Assembly (NCBI GenBank): GCA_965248135.1
Contig: CBDFIN010000009.1
Location: forward strand, 62,001-126,000
Source: SZUA-100 sp965248135
GTDB taxonomy: Bacteria > Pseudomonadota > Alphaproteobacteria > Rhizobiales > Rhizobiaceae
DNA length: 64,000 bases
Reading direction: 5' to 3'
The first letter of the stretch is position 1. Every line of letters begins with the position of its first letter. The notes under the pieces were generated by a model. That model did no database searches and was not told the origin of the DNA. It was given only the letters and a program-made list of their open reading frames with translations. Position numbers and translations under genes: made by a program. This document shows positions 7,552-15,788 of the stretch, in pieces.

Positions 7552-8274
7552 ATGACAGTGGTGGCGAAGGCAATGAAAGTTGGCATGGGCATAGTGCTGG
7601 CCATTTCGGTGTCGGGCTGTCAGGTGCAAAATGGTGGCAGCACCACAGGTTTTCGCCTGATCCCCAACGCCCAAAGCACGACTGACAGCGCGTTGCAATT
7701 TGCCAGTATCGAACAGATACCGCTGCCTGGATCAAGGCCCTATTCGCGGACGTATTATCGCGATGATATCGCCCTTGATATTGTTCCAAACCCAAAAATA
7801 GATGCGGTGACAGGTCGGGAGATTTCGCTGTTGTCCACTTCGGTCAGACGGCGACAGGCCGCGTTGCCGTTTAACAGGCGTTCGAATTTGTATAATGCGG
7901 TCATTCTGCGTCATGCGAGAATGAATGGCATCGACTATGAATTTGCCAAAGCCGTCATTTATTCTGAAAGCAGTTTCAGGGTTAATGCGCTTGGCGGTCA
8001 TGGTGAAATTGGTCTGATGCAGGTCAAACCCTCGACGGCCAGAGCAATGGGATACCGCGGCACACGCAACGAACTCTATCTTCCAGAAAATAATATCAAA
8101 TTCGGGATGAAATATCTGCGGCGCGCGAAAGAAAAGGGCGATGGCACCACCTGCGGAACGATCCTGAAATATAACGCCGGGCTTTACGCCAAGCGCATGA
8201 ATCCGATCAGCGCACGCTATTGTGCGAAAGTTAAGCGGTTGATGAAACAGGCGCGGGGCCGGGCCGTCGGTTGA
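7552..8274 (+). CDS. Lytic transglycosylase (SLT domain) lipoprotein
   Basis: A 240-residue protein. A hydrophobic N-terminus ends in SVSGC, a lipobox with Cys23 as the likely lipidated residue, so it should be envelope-anchored. The C-terminal half (about 112-235) is an SLT domain, with the catalytic glutamate in YSESSFRVNA (Glu139), the GLMQ motif at 154-157 and a late KYNAG motif. It should cleave glycan strands between MurNAc and GlcNAc with anhydro-MurNAc formation. An in-frame ATG at 7573 is an alternative start that keeps the lipobox. It is followed by RNase P RNA. Confidence 0.85.
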   Translation: MTVVAKAMKVGMGIVLAISVSGCQVQNGGSTTGFRLIPNAQSTTDSALQFASIEQIPLPGSRPYSRTYYRDDIALDIVPNPKIDAVTGREISLLSTSVRRRQAALPFNRRSNLYNAVILRHARMNGIDYEFAKAVIYSESSFRVNALGGHGEIGLMQVKPSTARAMGYRGTRNELYLPENNIKFGMKYLRRAKEKGDGTTCGTILKYNAGLYAKRMNPISARYCAKVKRLMKQARGRAVG

Positions 8275-8281
8275 TAAGGCA

Positions 8282-8306
8282 GGACACCTTCAAGGTGATT
8301 TGGTCC
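8282..8306 (+). repeat. Short dispersed repeat, copy 2 (GGACACCTTCAA type)
   Basis: GGACACCTTCAAGG followed by TGATTTGGTCC. CACCTT/AAGGTG form an inner hairpin and GGAC/GTCC an outer stem. It matches the copy at 5446-5469 at 20 of 24 positions. It lies eight bases after the transglycosylase stop codon and may act as its transcript end, but no T-run follows. Confidence 0.4.
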
Positions 8307-8371
8307 GGTTAACATATGGATCGATATCAGCTTGCCCTGGCATGAAGTTCAAGCGAGGTTCGGCGTCGGCC

Positions 8372-8401
8372 TTGACCCGGTGACAGCCCTTGGACTAAGT
8401 C
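8372..8401 (+). promoter_or_regulatory. Promoter of rnpB
   Basis: TTGACC (8372-8377) and CTAAGT (8395-8400) are spaced by 17 bases. This fits the alphaproteobacterial housekeeping pattern CTTGAC-N17-CTATAT, including the C before TTGAC. The predicted start falls at about 8407-8408, which coincides with the 5' end of RNase P RNA deduced from helix pairing. Confidence 0.6.
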
Positions 8402-8407
8402 TTCAAT

Positions 8408-8871
8408 GCCAGTTGGCCGGGCGGCCGCCCTGTGCAATGCCGAAAGGTGGTGCGGGGAGGAAAGTCCGGGCTCCAAGGAAACACGGTGCCGGGTAACGCC
8501 CGGCGGGGGCGACCCCAGGGAAAGTGCAACAGAAAGTAAACCGCCCCGCCTGTTTATAGGCCTTTAATGCAGCACGCGCGCAATTTGCCGGCGTTGTGGT
8601 ACAGACCTATAGACTGGCGGGGTAAGGGTGAAACGGTGGGGTAAGAGCCCACCGCGCTGCCAGCAATGGCAACGGCACGGTAAACCCCACCGGGAGCAAG
8701 ACCGAATAGGGATGACGAGGATATGCTCCGGCGTGTCCCGGCCGGTTTTCAGGCCGGATCATCCGGGTGGGTCGCGATGAGGTGTTTGGCGACAAACATC
8801 AAAGACGAATGGCCGCCGCGCTTCAGGTTTTACCTGAGGCCATACAGAACCCGGCTTACAGGCCAACTGGC
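8408..8871 (+). ncRNA. rnpB: RNase P RNA (bacterial type A)
   Basis: This is the catalytic RNA of RNase P, which matures tRNA 5' ends. The terminal helix is clear: GCCAGTTGGCC (8408-8418) pairs with GGCCAACTGGC (8861-8871). Conserved type A segments are present in order: GGAGGAAAGTCCGGGCTCC with AAGGAAACA, an AGGGAAAGTGCAACAGAAAG core segment, GGTAAGGGTGAAACGGTG, GGTAAACCCCACC, and a 3' AGAACCCGGCTTACAGGCC. The length of about 464 bases is within the usual range for alphaproteobacteria. The exact ends are inferred from pairing and the upstream promoter. Confidence 0.95.
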
Positions 8872-9215
8872 ATTTTATCCATCTATACGCGCTGCCGATA
8901 AATTATTATCACGGCCTATCCGGCTGTTTTCCTAACCAAACCTTAAGTTTCATGATTCACAATTGGTTAACGCTGCTATTTGAAATTGTGTTTCCATGGC
9001 TGAATTTTGTCAGATTCCATTGACCCCCATATTTCCCCATGGTATCCCAAGTTCACAGCGAATGGATGGGTTGGTCAATATATTTCGAACCACCCGAACG
9101 ATTGAAAGTGCCGCAGTTCTTAAAAGCACTGCATTGTTAGCGAAAACCATCTGGATAGAGCTCCTCGAATACCTGTCCAATCAGGCCGGGAGGGAGCTAA
9201 AAACAGGAGCAGAGT
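8872..9215. other. Intergenic stretch upstream of mraZ
   Basis: 344 bases separate rnpB from mraZ. No protein-like frame is convincing. The stretch holds the presumed promoter and MraZ-box region of the dcw cluster at 9020-9049 (listed separately) and a GGGAGGGAGC purine-rich tract before the mraZ ribosome-binding site. Confidence 0.4.
9020..9049 (-). promoter_or_regulatory. Three TGGG repeats at 10-bp period, candidate MraZ operator
   Basis: CCCA occurs at 9026-9029, 9036-9039 and 9046-9049, that is TGGG-N6-TGGG-N6-TGGG on the minus strand. MraZ proteins are known to bind several TGGGN repeats with 5-base spacers (10-bp period) upstream of their own operon, so the spacing matches exactly. 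TTGACC (9020-9025) with TATCCC (9043-9048) at 17-base spacing is a possible promoter overlapping the boxes. Autoregulation is inferred, not shown. Confidence 0.5.
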
Positions 9216-9680
9216 GTGGACAGGTTTCTGTCGAGCGCCATCAACAATGTCGACAAGAAGGGCAGGGTGTCTATTCCCGCCACTTTTCGCAGTGTTTTGG
9301 AGCTGAAACAGCAAACACAGCTCTATACTCTTTTGTCCATCGACATGCCGGCGGTCGATGCCGGAGGGGCCGATTTGCTGTTGGCCTACGAAAAACGCAT
9401 GGCCGATTTCGATCCGCTGACCAGTTGTTTCGACGATCTGTCTTTTTATTATCATGGCGACAGCGCCTGGCTGAAAATCGATGGCGATGGCCGCATCGGC
9501 CTCAATCAGCAATTGCGCGAGCACACCGGCATAACCGACAATGTGGCTTTTGTCGGTCGTGGGACCTTTTTTCAGATGTGGCAGCCGGAAAAGTTTGCCG
9601 CCTACCGCAACGAGGCGCGACAACGTATTCGCACCCTAAAACAGTCTCTGGTCCAATCGACCACAGCACAAGGGGCGTGA
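9216..9680 (+). CDS. mraZ: MraZ transcriptional regulator
   Basis: A 154-residue protein of the MraZ family, with two tandem AbrB-like (SpoVT) domains. The first starts with SSAINNVDKKGRVSIPATFR and the second with WLKIDGDGRIGLNQQLREHT. It assembles into rings and binds TGGGN repeats to control the division/cell-wall operon. The start is GTG at 9216, with AGGAG eight bases upstream. It is the first gene of the long co-directional cluster and is followed after 5 bases by rsmH, the standard order. Confidence 0.93.
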   Translation: MDRFLSSAINNVDKKGRVSIPATFRSVLELKQQTQLYTLLSIDMPAVDAGGADLLLAYEKRMADFDPLTSCFDDLSFYYHGDSAWLKIDGDGRIGLNQQLREHTGITDNVAFVGRGTFFQMWQPEKFAAYRNEARQRIRTLKQSLVQSTTAQGA

Positions 9681-9685
9681 GTTAG

Positions 9686-10723
9686 GTGAAACCTGGCCCA
9701 AATACTGGCGATAATCAGCCGCACGATGATCGTCATGTTCCGGTCATGCTGCGTGAAGTGTTGCAATACCTGGCGCCCGCGCCCGGTGAAATTGTCATAG
9801 ACGCCACATTTGGGGCGGGCGGTTATTCAAGAGCCATCCTGGCCAAGGGGGCAACGGTGCTTGGCATTGACCGGGATCCTGAAGCAATTACCGCGGGTTT
9901 GGAAATTAGCGCGCAGCATGGTAAAAAATTGAGGCTTGTCGAGGGACGTTTTAGCGAGCTTGACCTTATCGCCGGTGAAGCCGGTTATCAAAGGGTGCAT
10001 GGGGTGGTGCTGGATATCGGCGTTTCATCCATGCAACTTGATCAGGCGCAACGCGGCTTCTCGTTTCGTAGCGACGGGCCGCTAGATATGCGCATGGGGC
10101 AGTCGGGTTTGACGGCCGCTGACCTGGTCAACCAATTGGAGCGGGTCAATCTTACCCGCATTATCGGCATTTTGGGTGAAGAACACCATGCTTCCAGGAT
10201 TTCAAGGGCAATTGTCGAGCGGCGACAGAAAATGCCGTTTTCAACCACCAGCGATCTCGCCAAAGTGGTGGAACAGGCCGGAAGTGGCCGCAACGATCGT
10301 ATTCACCCGGCCACGCGTACATTTCAGGCCTTGCGCATTTTTTTGAACCGTGAACTTGAGGAACTGGCGCAAGCGCTGACTGCATCTGAAAAAATTCTTG
10401 CCCAAGGCGGACGGTTGGTAGTTGTTTCCTTCCATTCGCTCGAGGACCGTATCGTCAAGCGCTTCCTCGCCGACCGTTGTTTTGACCAGAAAGGTTCGCG
10501 ACACCTGCCTCCCGTTGCCGGCAGTGAGCCGGTATTTACGATGCTCAAGCGTGGTGCGGCAAAGCCGGCCGGAGACGAAATTCTGCGAAATCCGCGCGCA
10601 CGTTCGGCCAAATTGAGAGCGGCTATGAGAACAGCAGCACCCGCGCGACCAGTGGAGTGGTCGGTGTTTGGACTGGCGGATTTTTCCGGTGTGACAGAAC
10701 TTTCCAGGAGCAGCGCGTCATGA
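9686..10723 (+). CDS. rsmH: 16S rRNA (cytosine-1402-N4)-methyltransferase
   Basis: A 345-residue protein. It uses S-adenosylmethionine to methylate N4 of C1402 in the ribosomal decoding centre. Visible motifs are HVPVMLREVLQYL at the N-terminus, the SAM-binding VIDATFGAGGYSRAIL, VLDIGVSSMQLD, and the family-specific NRELEELAQAL and VVVSFHSLEDRIVKRF. The start is GTG at 9686. Its stop codon overlaps the ftsL start (ATGA), giving tight coupling within the dcw cluster. Confidence 0.95.
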   Translation: MKPGPNTGDNQPHDDRHVPVMLREVLQYLAPAPGEIVIDATFGAGGYSRAILAKGATVLGIDRDPEAITAGLEISAQHGKKLRLVEGRFSELDLIAGEAGYQRVHGVVLDIGVSSMQLDQAQRGFSFRSDGPLDMRMGQSGLTAADLVNQLERVNLTRIIGILGEEHHASRISRAIVERRQKMPFSTTSDLAKVVEQAGSGRNDRIHPATRTFQALRIFLNRELEELAQALTASEKILAQGGRLVVVSFHSLEDRIVKRFLADRCFDQKGSRHLPPVAGSEPVFTMLKRGAAKPAGDEILRNPRARSAKLRAAMRTAAPARPVEWSVFGLADFSGVTELSRSSAS

Positions 10724-11094
10724 TCAAGTCTAGTGACATTATTCTTGCCGGATTGATGATTATCACCGCTGTGTGGACATTCCAGGTCAAATATCAAACC
10801 AAGGACACAGAAGCCGGTGTCGTCCAACTTGAGCGCGAGATTAGCAAGGAAAATGACCGGGTCAGGTTGTTGGAGGCCGACTGGGCGGTGCTTACCCAAC
10901 CCTCACGACTGCAAGAGCTGTCCGAACGTTTTTCCAGGGAATTGAATTTAAAATCGCCTGATATCAGTCAGATTGCAACTCCCGAACATCTGCCACCGCT
11001 TCGCATTCTGGACGACCCGATTGGGGCGATTGCGCGACAACAAGGTGATGTGGACGCCACCATTACCGGCTCGGTTGGAGGGCAAAACCAGTGA
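10720..11094 (+). CDS. ftsL: Cell division protein FtsL
   Basis: A 124-residue bitopic membrane protein. A short N-terminus and one membrane segment (about residues 7-21) are followed by a heptad-like periplasmic stretch (about 25-60, EAGVVQLEREISKENDRVRLL) and a Pro/Asp-rich tail. It is recognised mainly by position between rsmH and ftsI and by this layout, since FtsL sequences diverge strongly. FtsL pairs with FtsB/DivIC and FtsQ in the divisome. ATG at 10720 overlaps the rsmH stop by four bases, and its own stop overlaps the GTG of ftsI. Confidence 0.85.
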   Translation: MIKSSDIILAGLMIITAVWTFQVKYQTKDTEAGVVQLEREISKENDRVRLLEADWAVLTQPSRLQELSERFSRELNLKSPDISQIATPEHLPPLRILDDPIGAIARQQGDVDATITGSVGGQNQ

Positions 11095-12815
11095 AATTTC
11101 TATCCCTTCATGGCCACCGCGGTGCCGATGAATACCACCAGAGCGGCATTAACCTGGACGGTGGGCGCAAGGTGCGTAGCGAGCAAGCGGGAAATCGCAT
11201 CGTCATTGTAATGGCGATGCTGGGGCTGGTATATTTGGTGCTCGCAGGCAAATTGATCTGGCTCGGTCTGCAGGAGGAGGCTGTACTTGCTTCACACCGG
11301 CCTGCCGACCGTACGACTTCGGCAACCCGGCCCAATCTCGTTGATCGCCACGGAAATTTGCTTGCCATGGATGTCAAAATGGCGTCGCTCTTTGCTGAGC
11401 CGCGGCGAATTGTCGATGCCGATGAGGCGATTGAATTGCTCACCACGGTGTTGCCCGATCTCGACTACAAAAAGGTTCATAAGTGGCTTTCAAGCGATGC
11501 GGCATTCAAATGGATCAAACGTGAACTGACACCGAAGCAGCAGAGCCAGATTCTGGCGCTTGGTATTCCTGGCATTGGGTTCCGCAGTGAAAATCGCCGG
11601 TTCTATCCAGGTGGCGCGACGTCTTCCCATATTCTTGGTCTGGTGAATATCGACAACCAGGGAATTGCAGGAATTGAAAAATACCTGGATGATAATGGTC
11701 TTGCCGACCTGCACAATTCCGGCTTTGCCATAAATCGCGTGTTAGAGCCGGTCAGGCTTTCGATCGATCTGCCGGTGCAACATGCGGTTCGCGATGAGCT
11801 GATTAAAGCAAAAAAGCGGTATAAGGCTATTGCCGCTGGCGCGGTGGTGCTTGATGTTCACACCGGCGAAATTCGTGGCATGGTGTCGCTGCCTGATTAC
11901 AATCCCAACAAACCGGTAAATGCCAACAAGCCCGACCGGTTGAACCGCATGTCGGCCGGCCTTTATGAAATGGGCTCAACTTTCAAGACTTTTACTACGG
12001 CGATGGCGCTGGATTCCGGCAAAGTGGGTATTCGTGACCGATTTGACGCCCGCAAGCCCTTCAAGATTGCCCGCCATACAATCACTGATTTCCATGGCAA
12101 GCGGCGGGTGCTCTCGGTGCCGGAGATCTTTATCTATTCCTCCAATATCGGCACCGCCAAAATGGCCGCCCGGGTTGGTATTGAGGGGCACCAGCAGTTT
12201 CTTACCCGCATGGGCCTGCTTTCAAGGCTTGACGGATTTGAACTGCCGGAAGTGGCAAAGCCCACCCAGCCGAAGAAATGGAAAAAAATCAACTCGATCA
12301 CCATTTCATTCGGCCACGGGATTTCAACAACGCCGTTACAAACGGCGGTAGCAGCAGCAGCGCTGATGAATGGCGGCAAGCTGATATCGCCGACGCTGTT
12401 TCCAAGAAGCAGGGCAAAAGCAACTCGAATTTCGCGGCAGGTTGTCAGCGAAAAAACCAGTGATCTGATGCGTTATCTCTTTCGCCTTAATGTGCTGAAA
12501 GGCTCAGGCCGAAAGGCAAAAGTTCCCGGCTATCTGGTCGGTGGCAAGACCGGCACAGCTGAAAAGGTCGTTAATGGCCGCTATTCCAGCGCCAAGCGAT
12601 TCAATGCCTTTCTTTCAGCATTTCCCGTCAATAATCCGCAATATGTGGTGCTGGTGGTGATCGATGAGCCCAAACCCGAGAAAGGCAAACGCTACGCCAC
12701 GGCGGGCTGGAACGCGGCGCCGACGGTCAGCGCCCTGATCAAACGCGTTGGGCCACTACTCGGTGTTCGGCCCGATTTCCGTGCCCGCGATACCGCCAAA
12801 TTTACGTCCTATTGA
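11091..12815 (+). CDS. ftsI: Division-specific transpeptidase FtsI (PBP3, class B)
   Basis: A 574-residue class B penicillin-binding protein that cross-links septal peptidoglycan together with FtsW. An N-terminal membrane segment (about residues 36-58) precedes the pedestal domain. The transpeptidase domain shows the three active-site motifs: SxxK in EMGSTFKTFT, SxN in YSSNIGTAKMA, and KTG in GGKTGTAEK. The start is GTG at 11091, overlapping the ftsL stop. Length and motifs are normal. Confidence 0.95.
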   Translation: MKFLSLHGHRGADEYHQSGINLDGGRKVRSEQAGNRIVIVMAMLGLVYLVLAGKLIWLGLQEEAVLASHRPADRTTSATRPNLVDRHGNLLAMDVKMASLFAEPRRIVDADEAIELLTTVLPDLDYKKVHKWLSSDAAFKWIKRELTPKQQSQILALGIPGIGFRSENRRFYPGGATSSHILGLVNIDNQGIAGIEKYLDDNGLADLHNSGFAINRVLEPVRLSIDLPVQHAVRDELIKAKKRYKAIAAGAVVLDVHTGEIRGMVSLPDYNPNKPVNANKPDRLNRMSAGLYEMGSTFKTFTTAMALDSGKVGIRDRFDARKPFKIARHTITDFHGKRRVLSVPEIFIYSSNIGTAKMAARVGIEGHQQFLTRMGLLSRLDGFELPEVAKPTQPKKWKKINSITISFGHGISTTPLQTAVAAAALMNGGKLISPTLFPRSRAKATRISRQVVSEKTSDLMRYLFRLNVLKGSGRKAKVPGYLVGGKTGTAEKVVNGRYSSAKRFNAFLSAFPVNNPQYVVLVVIDEPKPEKGKRYATAGWNAAPTVSALIKRVGPLLGVRPDFRARDTAKFTSY

Positions 12816-12864
12816 CGCTGGAATGAAGGATAGTGTGCCAACTTATGGGGATAGAATAAGAACA

Positions 12865-14328
12865 ATGAAGCTTGGAGAGCTAGCCGGTGAAAATGATGGC
12901 CTGGGTGCAAACGAACTCGGGCGCACAATCACCGGTTTGACCGCAGATTCCCGCCAGGTTGAACCTGGATACCTGTTTGCTGCTCTCTCGGGATCGACTA
13001 TTGACGGGGCGGCGTTCGCCGTAAGTGCGGCAAAAAACGGGGCCGCAGCCATTTTGGCAAAGCATCATGCGGTGTTCGATGAGACCGGCTTGCCGGTTAT
13101 TCGGGTGGATGATCCAAGGCGCGAACTGTCGTTAATGGCGGCACGATTTTATCCCCGGCAACCCGAAACCATGATCGCGGTCACCGGCACTGCTGGCAAA
13201 ACCTCGATCGCCTCTTTTATCCGTCAGATCTGGCAGGCGGAAGGAAAAAAAGCCGCGATGATCGGCACTACCGGTGTGACTGCGCCGGGTTTGGTTAATT
13301 ATGGTTCGCTGACAACGCCTGATCCTGTGGCGCTTCATGCCTTGCTGGATGAACTTGCTGGTCTCGGCGTCAGCCATGGTGCGATGGAAGCATCCAGCCA
13401 CGGGCTTGATCAGCGGCGGCTCGACGGAGTGCGGCTGACCGCTGGCGCATTTACCAATCTGGGCCGTGATCATATGGATTATCATCCGACGGTTGAGGCC
13501 TATTTTGAAGCCAAGTTGCGATTGTTCGACACGCTGCTTGCCAAGAGCAGCCCGGCGGTAATTTACGCTGATGATCGTTACAGCGAGCCAGTGATCGAAC
13601 GGGCTATAAAGGCCGGTCTTAAGGTGTGCACTGTCGGCTACAAGGGAGAATTTCTGGCCCTTAAGCGGGTCGAACAACAGCGCTACCATCAAGTTGGCGA
13701 AATCGAATTTGGCGGCAATATTCACCGGGTTGTCTTGCCGATGGCGGGTGATTTTCAAATGGCCAATGCGCTTGTTGCCGCCGGACTTGCCATCGCCACC
13801 GGCAGTGATGCCAATCAGGTTTTTGCAGCACTTGAACAGCTTGAGGGAGCAAAAGGGCGGCTGGAACTGGTGGGCAAAGCCAAAAATGGTGCGCCAGCCT
13901 ATGTCGATTATGCCCATAAGCCCGATGCACTGGAAAGCGTGCTTACGGCGCTAAGACCCTACACCACGAGAAAGCTGATTGTGGCCTTTGGCTGTGGTGG
14001 TGACAGGGACCAGGGAAAGCGGCCCTTGATGGGAGAAATCGCCAGCCGGCTGGCCGATACAGTGATTGTAACGGACGACAATCCACGCAGTGAAGATGCA
14101 ACCCAGGTGAGAGCCGAAATCCTGGCCGCCGCGCCGGATGCACTGGAAATCGGCGACCGCAGGGCGGCAATCTGCCATGCGGTGGAAATGCTGGAGACGG
14201 GAGATTGCCTCGTGGTCGCCGGCAAGGGCCATGAGGAAGGACAGATTGTTGGCGGCAAGACATTGCCGTTTTCCGATCACCAGGTGGTGAAACAAGCGCT
14301 TGAAGATTGCGGTGGAGGGGCGGTATGA
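12865..14328 (+). CDS. murE: UDP-MurNAc-L-Ala-D-Glu:meso-diaminopimelate ligase
   Basis: A 487-residue Mur ligase that adds the third stem-peptide residue. The ATP-binding P-loop is VTGTAGKTSIASF, with SHGLDQRRLDG and NLGRDHMDYH in the central domain. The C-terminal domain has DDNPRSED; the DNPR motif is the known signature for meso-diaminopimelate rather than lysine. I chose ATG 12865 (MKLGELAG) because relatives start this way. In-frame starts at 12823 and 12748 exist, the latter overlapping ftsI. The stop overlaps the murF start. Confidence 0.94.
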   Translation: MKLGELAGENDGLGANELGRTITGLTADSRQVEPGYLFAALSGSTIDGAAFAVSAAKNGAAAILAKHHAVFDETGLPVIRVDDPRRELSLMAARFYPRQPETMIAVTGTAGKTSIASFIRQIWQAEGKKAAMIGTTGVTAPGLVNYGSLTTPDPVALHALLDELAGLGVSHGAMEASSHGLDQRRLDGVRLTAGAFTNLGRDHMDYHPTVEAYFEAKLRLFDTLLAKSSPAVIYADDRYSEPVIERAIKAGLKVCTVGYKGEFLALKRVEQQRYHQVGEIEFGGNIHRVVLPMAGDFQMANALVAAGLAIATGSDANQVFAALEQLEGAKGRLELVGKAKNGAPAYVDYAHKPDALESVLTALRPYTTRKLIVAFGCGGDRDQGKRPLMGEIASRLADTVIVTDDNPRSEDATQVRAEILAAAPDALEIGDRRAAICHAVEMLETGDCLVVAGKGHEEGQIVGGKTLPFSDHQVVKQALEDCGGGAV

Positions 14329-15755
14329 CGGGAGAGTTGTGGCGTTGTGATGAAATGCTTGCCGCTATGCAGGCTACACCGGTCGGCGCATTGCCCGCCG
14401 CGATTACCGGCATCTCGATCGATAGCCGCAGTGTGCACCCGGGCGAAGCCTATTTTGCCATCAAAGGCGATGTGCTTGACGGACACAAGTTTGTCGCAAT
14501 GGCAGGAAAGGCTGGCGCTGGACTAGCGGTAGTAAGTGAGGAAAAGGCGCCGGAGCTGCACAATGCCGGTGTGCCGCTGCTTATTGTCGACAATGTGCTT
14601 GAGGCTCTCGAACGCCTTGGCCTTGCCGCGCGGGCACGCACAAAAGCAAAAATCATTGCCATTACCGGCAGCGTCGGCAAGACTTCAACCAAAGAGGCCT
14701 TGCGCCATGTGCTTGCGGCAATGGGCCCGGTGCATGCCTCCGTTGCGTCGTTTAACAATCATTGGGGCGTGCCGCTGACACTTGCGCGAATGCCAGCCGA
14801 TGTCCGGTTCGGGATTTTTGAAGTCGGTATGAATCATGCCGGTGAAATTACCCCGCTTGTCAAAATGGTGCGGCCCGATATCGCCGCCATCACCAATGTT
14901 GAAAAGGCTCATCTCGGCGCATTCGACGGCATTGCTGATATCGCGCGTGCCAAGGCGGAGATTTTTGCGGGCCTCGAAGGGGAAGGCGCCGTGGTGCTCA
15001 ATCGCGATAATGATCAGTTCAATCTATTGGATTTATTGGCGAAAAAGGCTGGTGTAACCAACATTGTTACCTGCGGCGAGGCCGACAAATCGGACCTGCA
15101 GTTAAAAAAGATCTGCCTGCACGCCAGCTGTTCCTGTGCGCTGATTGACCTTTTTGGCGAAGAATGCGCCATCAAGATCGGCTTGCCTGGCAGGCACATA
15201 ATACAAAATGCGCTAATCGTGCTGGCCATTGCAAAGCTGGCGGGCGCAGATATGGCAAAATCGGTGCTGGCGCTTGCAACATTGCAGCCCGATGCTGGCC
15301 GTGGCAGGCGGCACCAATTACAATTGCGCGATGGGCCGTTCACCCTGATTGATGAAAGCTACAACGCCAATCCGGCATCGATGAAAGCGGCGATCGAAAT
15401 GCTTCAGGCGAGCAAGCCGGTCCAACGCGGGCGTCGCATCGCGGTTTTGGGCGATATGCTGGAACTGGGTGCTGAAACAGGCGCCCTTCACAGCGCATTA
15501 GCCGAACCGATAGAAAAGGCCGGCATCGACCAGGTCTATCTGGTCGGACCGCAAATGCGGGCGTTGAGTGAAACATTGCAGTCAACCCGGTTGGCGTTTT
15601 ATGTGCCCTCAGTCGAGGCGATAAAGCCAGTTCTCTTTTCGAACCTGCGTCACGGTGATGTGGTGATGGCCAAGGCGTCAAAAGGAATAGGATTTGCCGG
15701 ACTGGTTGAAGACATGATGCAGACATTTACTGAGGTCAAAAGCGTCTCTTCGTGA
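14325..15755 (+). CDS. murF: UDP-MurNAc-tripeptide:D-Ala-D-Ala ligase
   Basis: A 476-residue Mur ligase completing the UDP-MurNAc-pentapeptide. The N-terminal domain has GISIDSRSVHPGEAYFAIKG, the P-loop is ITGSVGKTSTKEALR, and the region GVPLTLARMP ... EVGMNHAGEI is typical of MurF. The C-terminal domain has LIDESYNANPASMKAAIE and VLGDMLELG. ATG 14325 overlaps the murE stop by four bases and has GGAGGGGCGG upstream. Confidence 0.95.
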   Translation: MTGELWRCDEMLAAMQATPVGALPAAITGISIDSRSVHPGEAYFAIKGDVLDGHKFVAMAGKAGAGLAVVSEEKAPELHNAGVPLLIVDNVLEALERLGLAARARTKAKIIAITGSVGKTSTKEALRHVLAAMGPVHASVASFNNHWGVPLTLARMPADVRFGIFEVGMNHAGEITPLVKMVRPDIAAITNVEKAHLGAFDGIADIARAKAEIFAGLEGEGAVVLNRDNDQFNLLDLLAKKAGVTNIVTCGEADKSDLQLKKICLHASCSCALIDLFGEECAIKIGLPGRHIIQNALIVLAIAKLAGADMAKSVLALATLQPDAGRGRRHQLQLRDGPFTLIDESYNANPASMKAAIEMLQASKPVQRGRRIAVLGDMLELGAETGALHSALAEPIEKAGIDQVYLVGPQMRALSETLQSTRLAFYVPSVEAIKPVLFSNLRHGDVVMAKASKGIGFAGLVEDMMQTFTEVKSVSS

Positions 15756-15788
15756 GCGCAATTATCAAACAGCAAACCGGGGGACCGA

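Noticed and set aside
8607..8935. Open reading frames on both strands after the lytic transglycosylase gene
   Set aside because: They lie within or across the RNase P RNA gene, whose structure fully explains the sequence.
12748..12864. Longer murE start overlapping ftsI
   Set aside because: It would add 39 residues with no family similarity; MurE proteins begin near MKLxELAG, which is at 12865.
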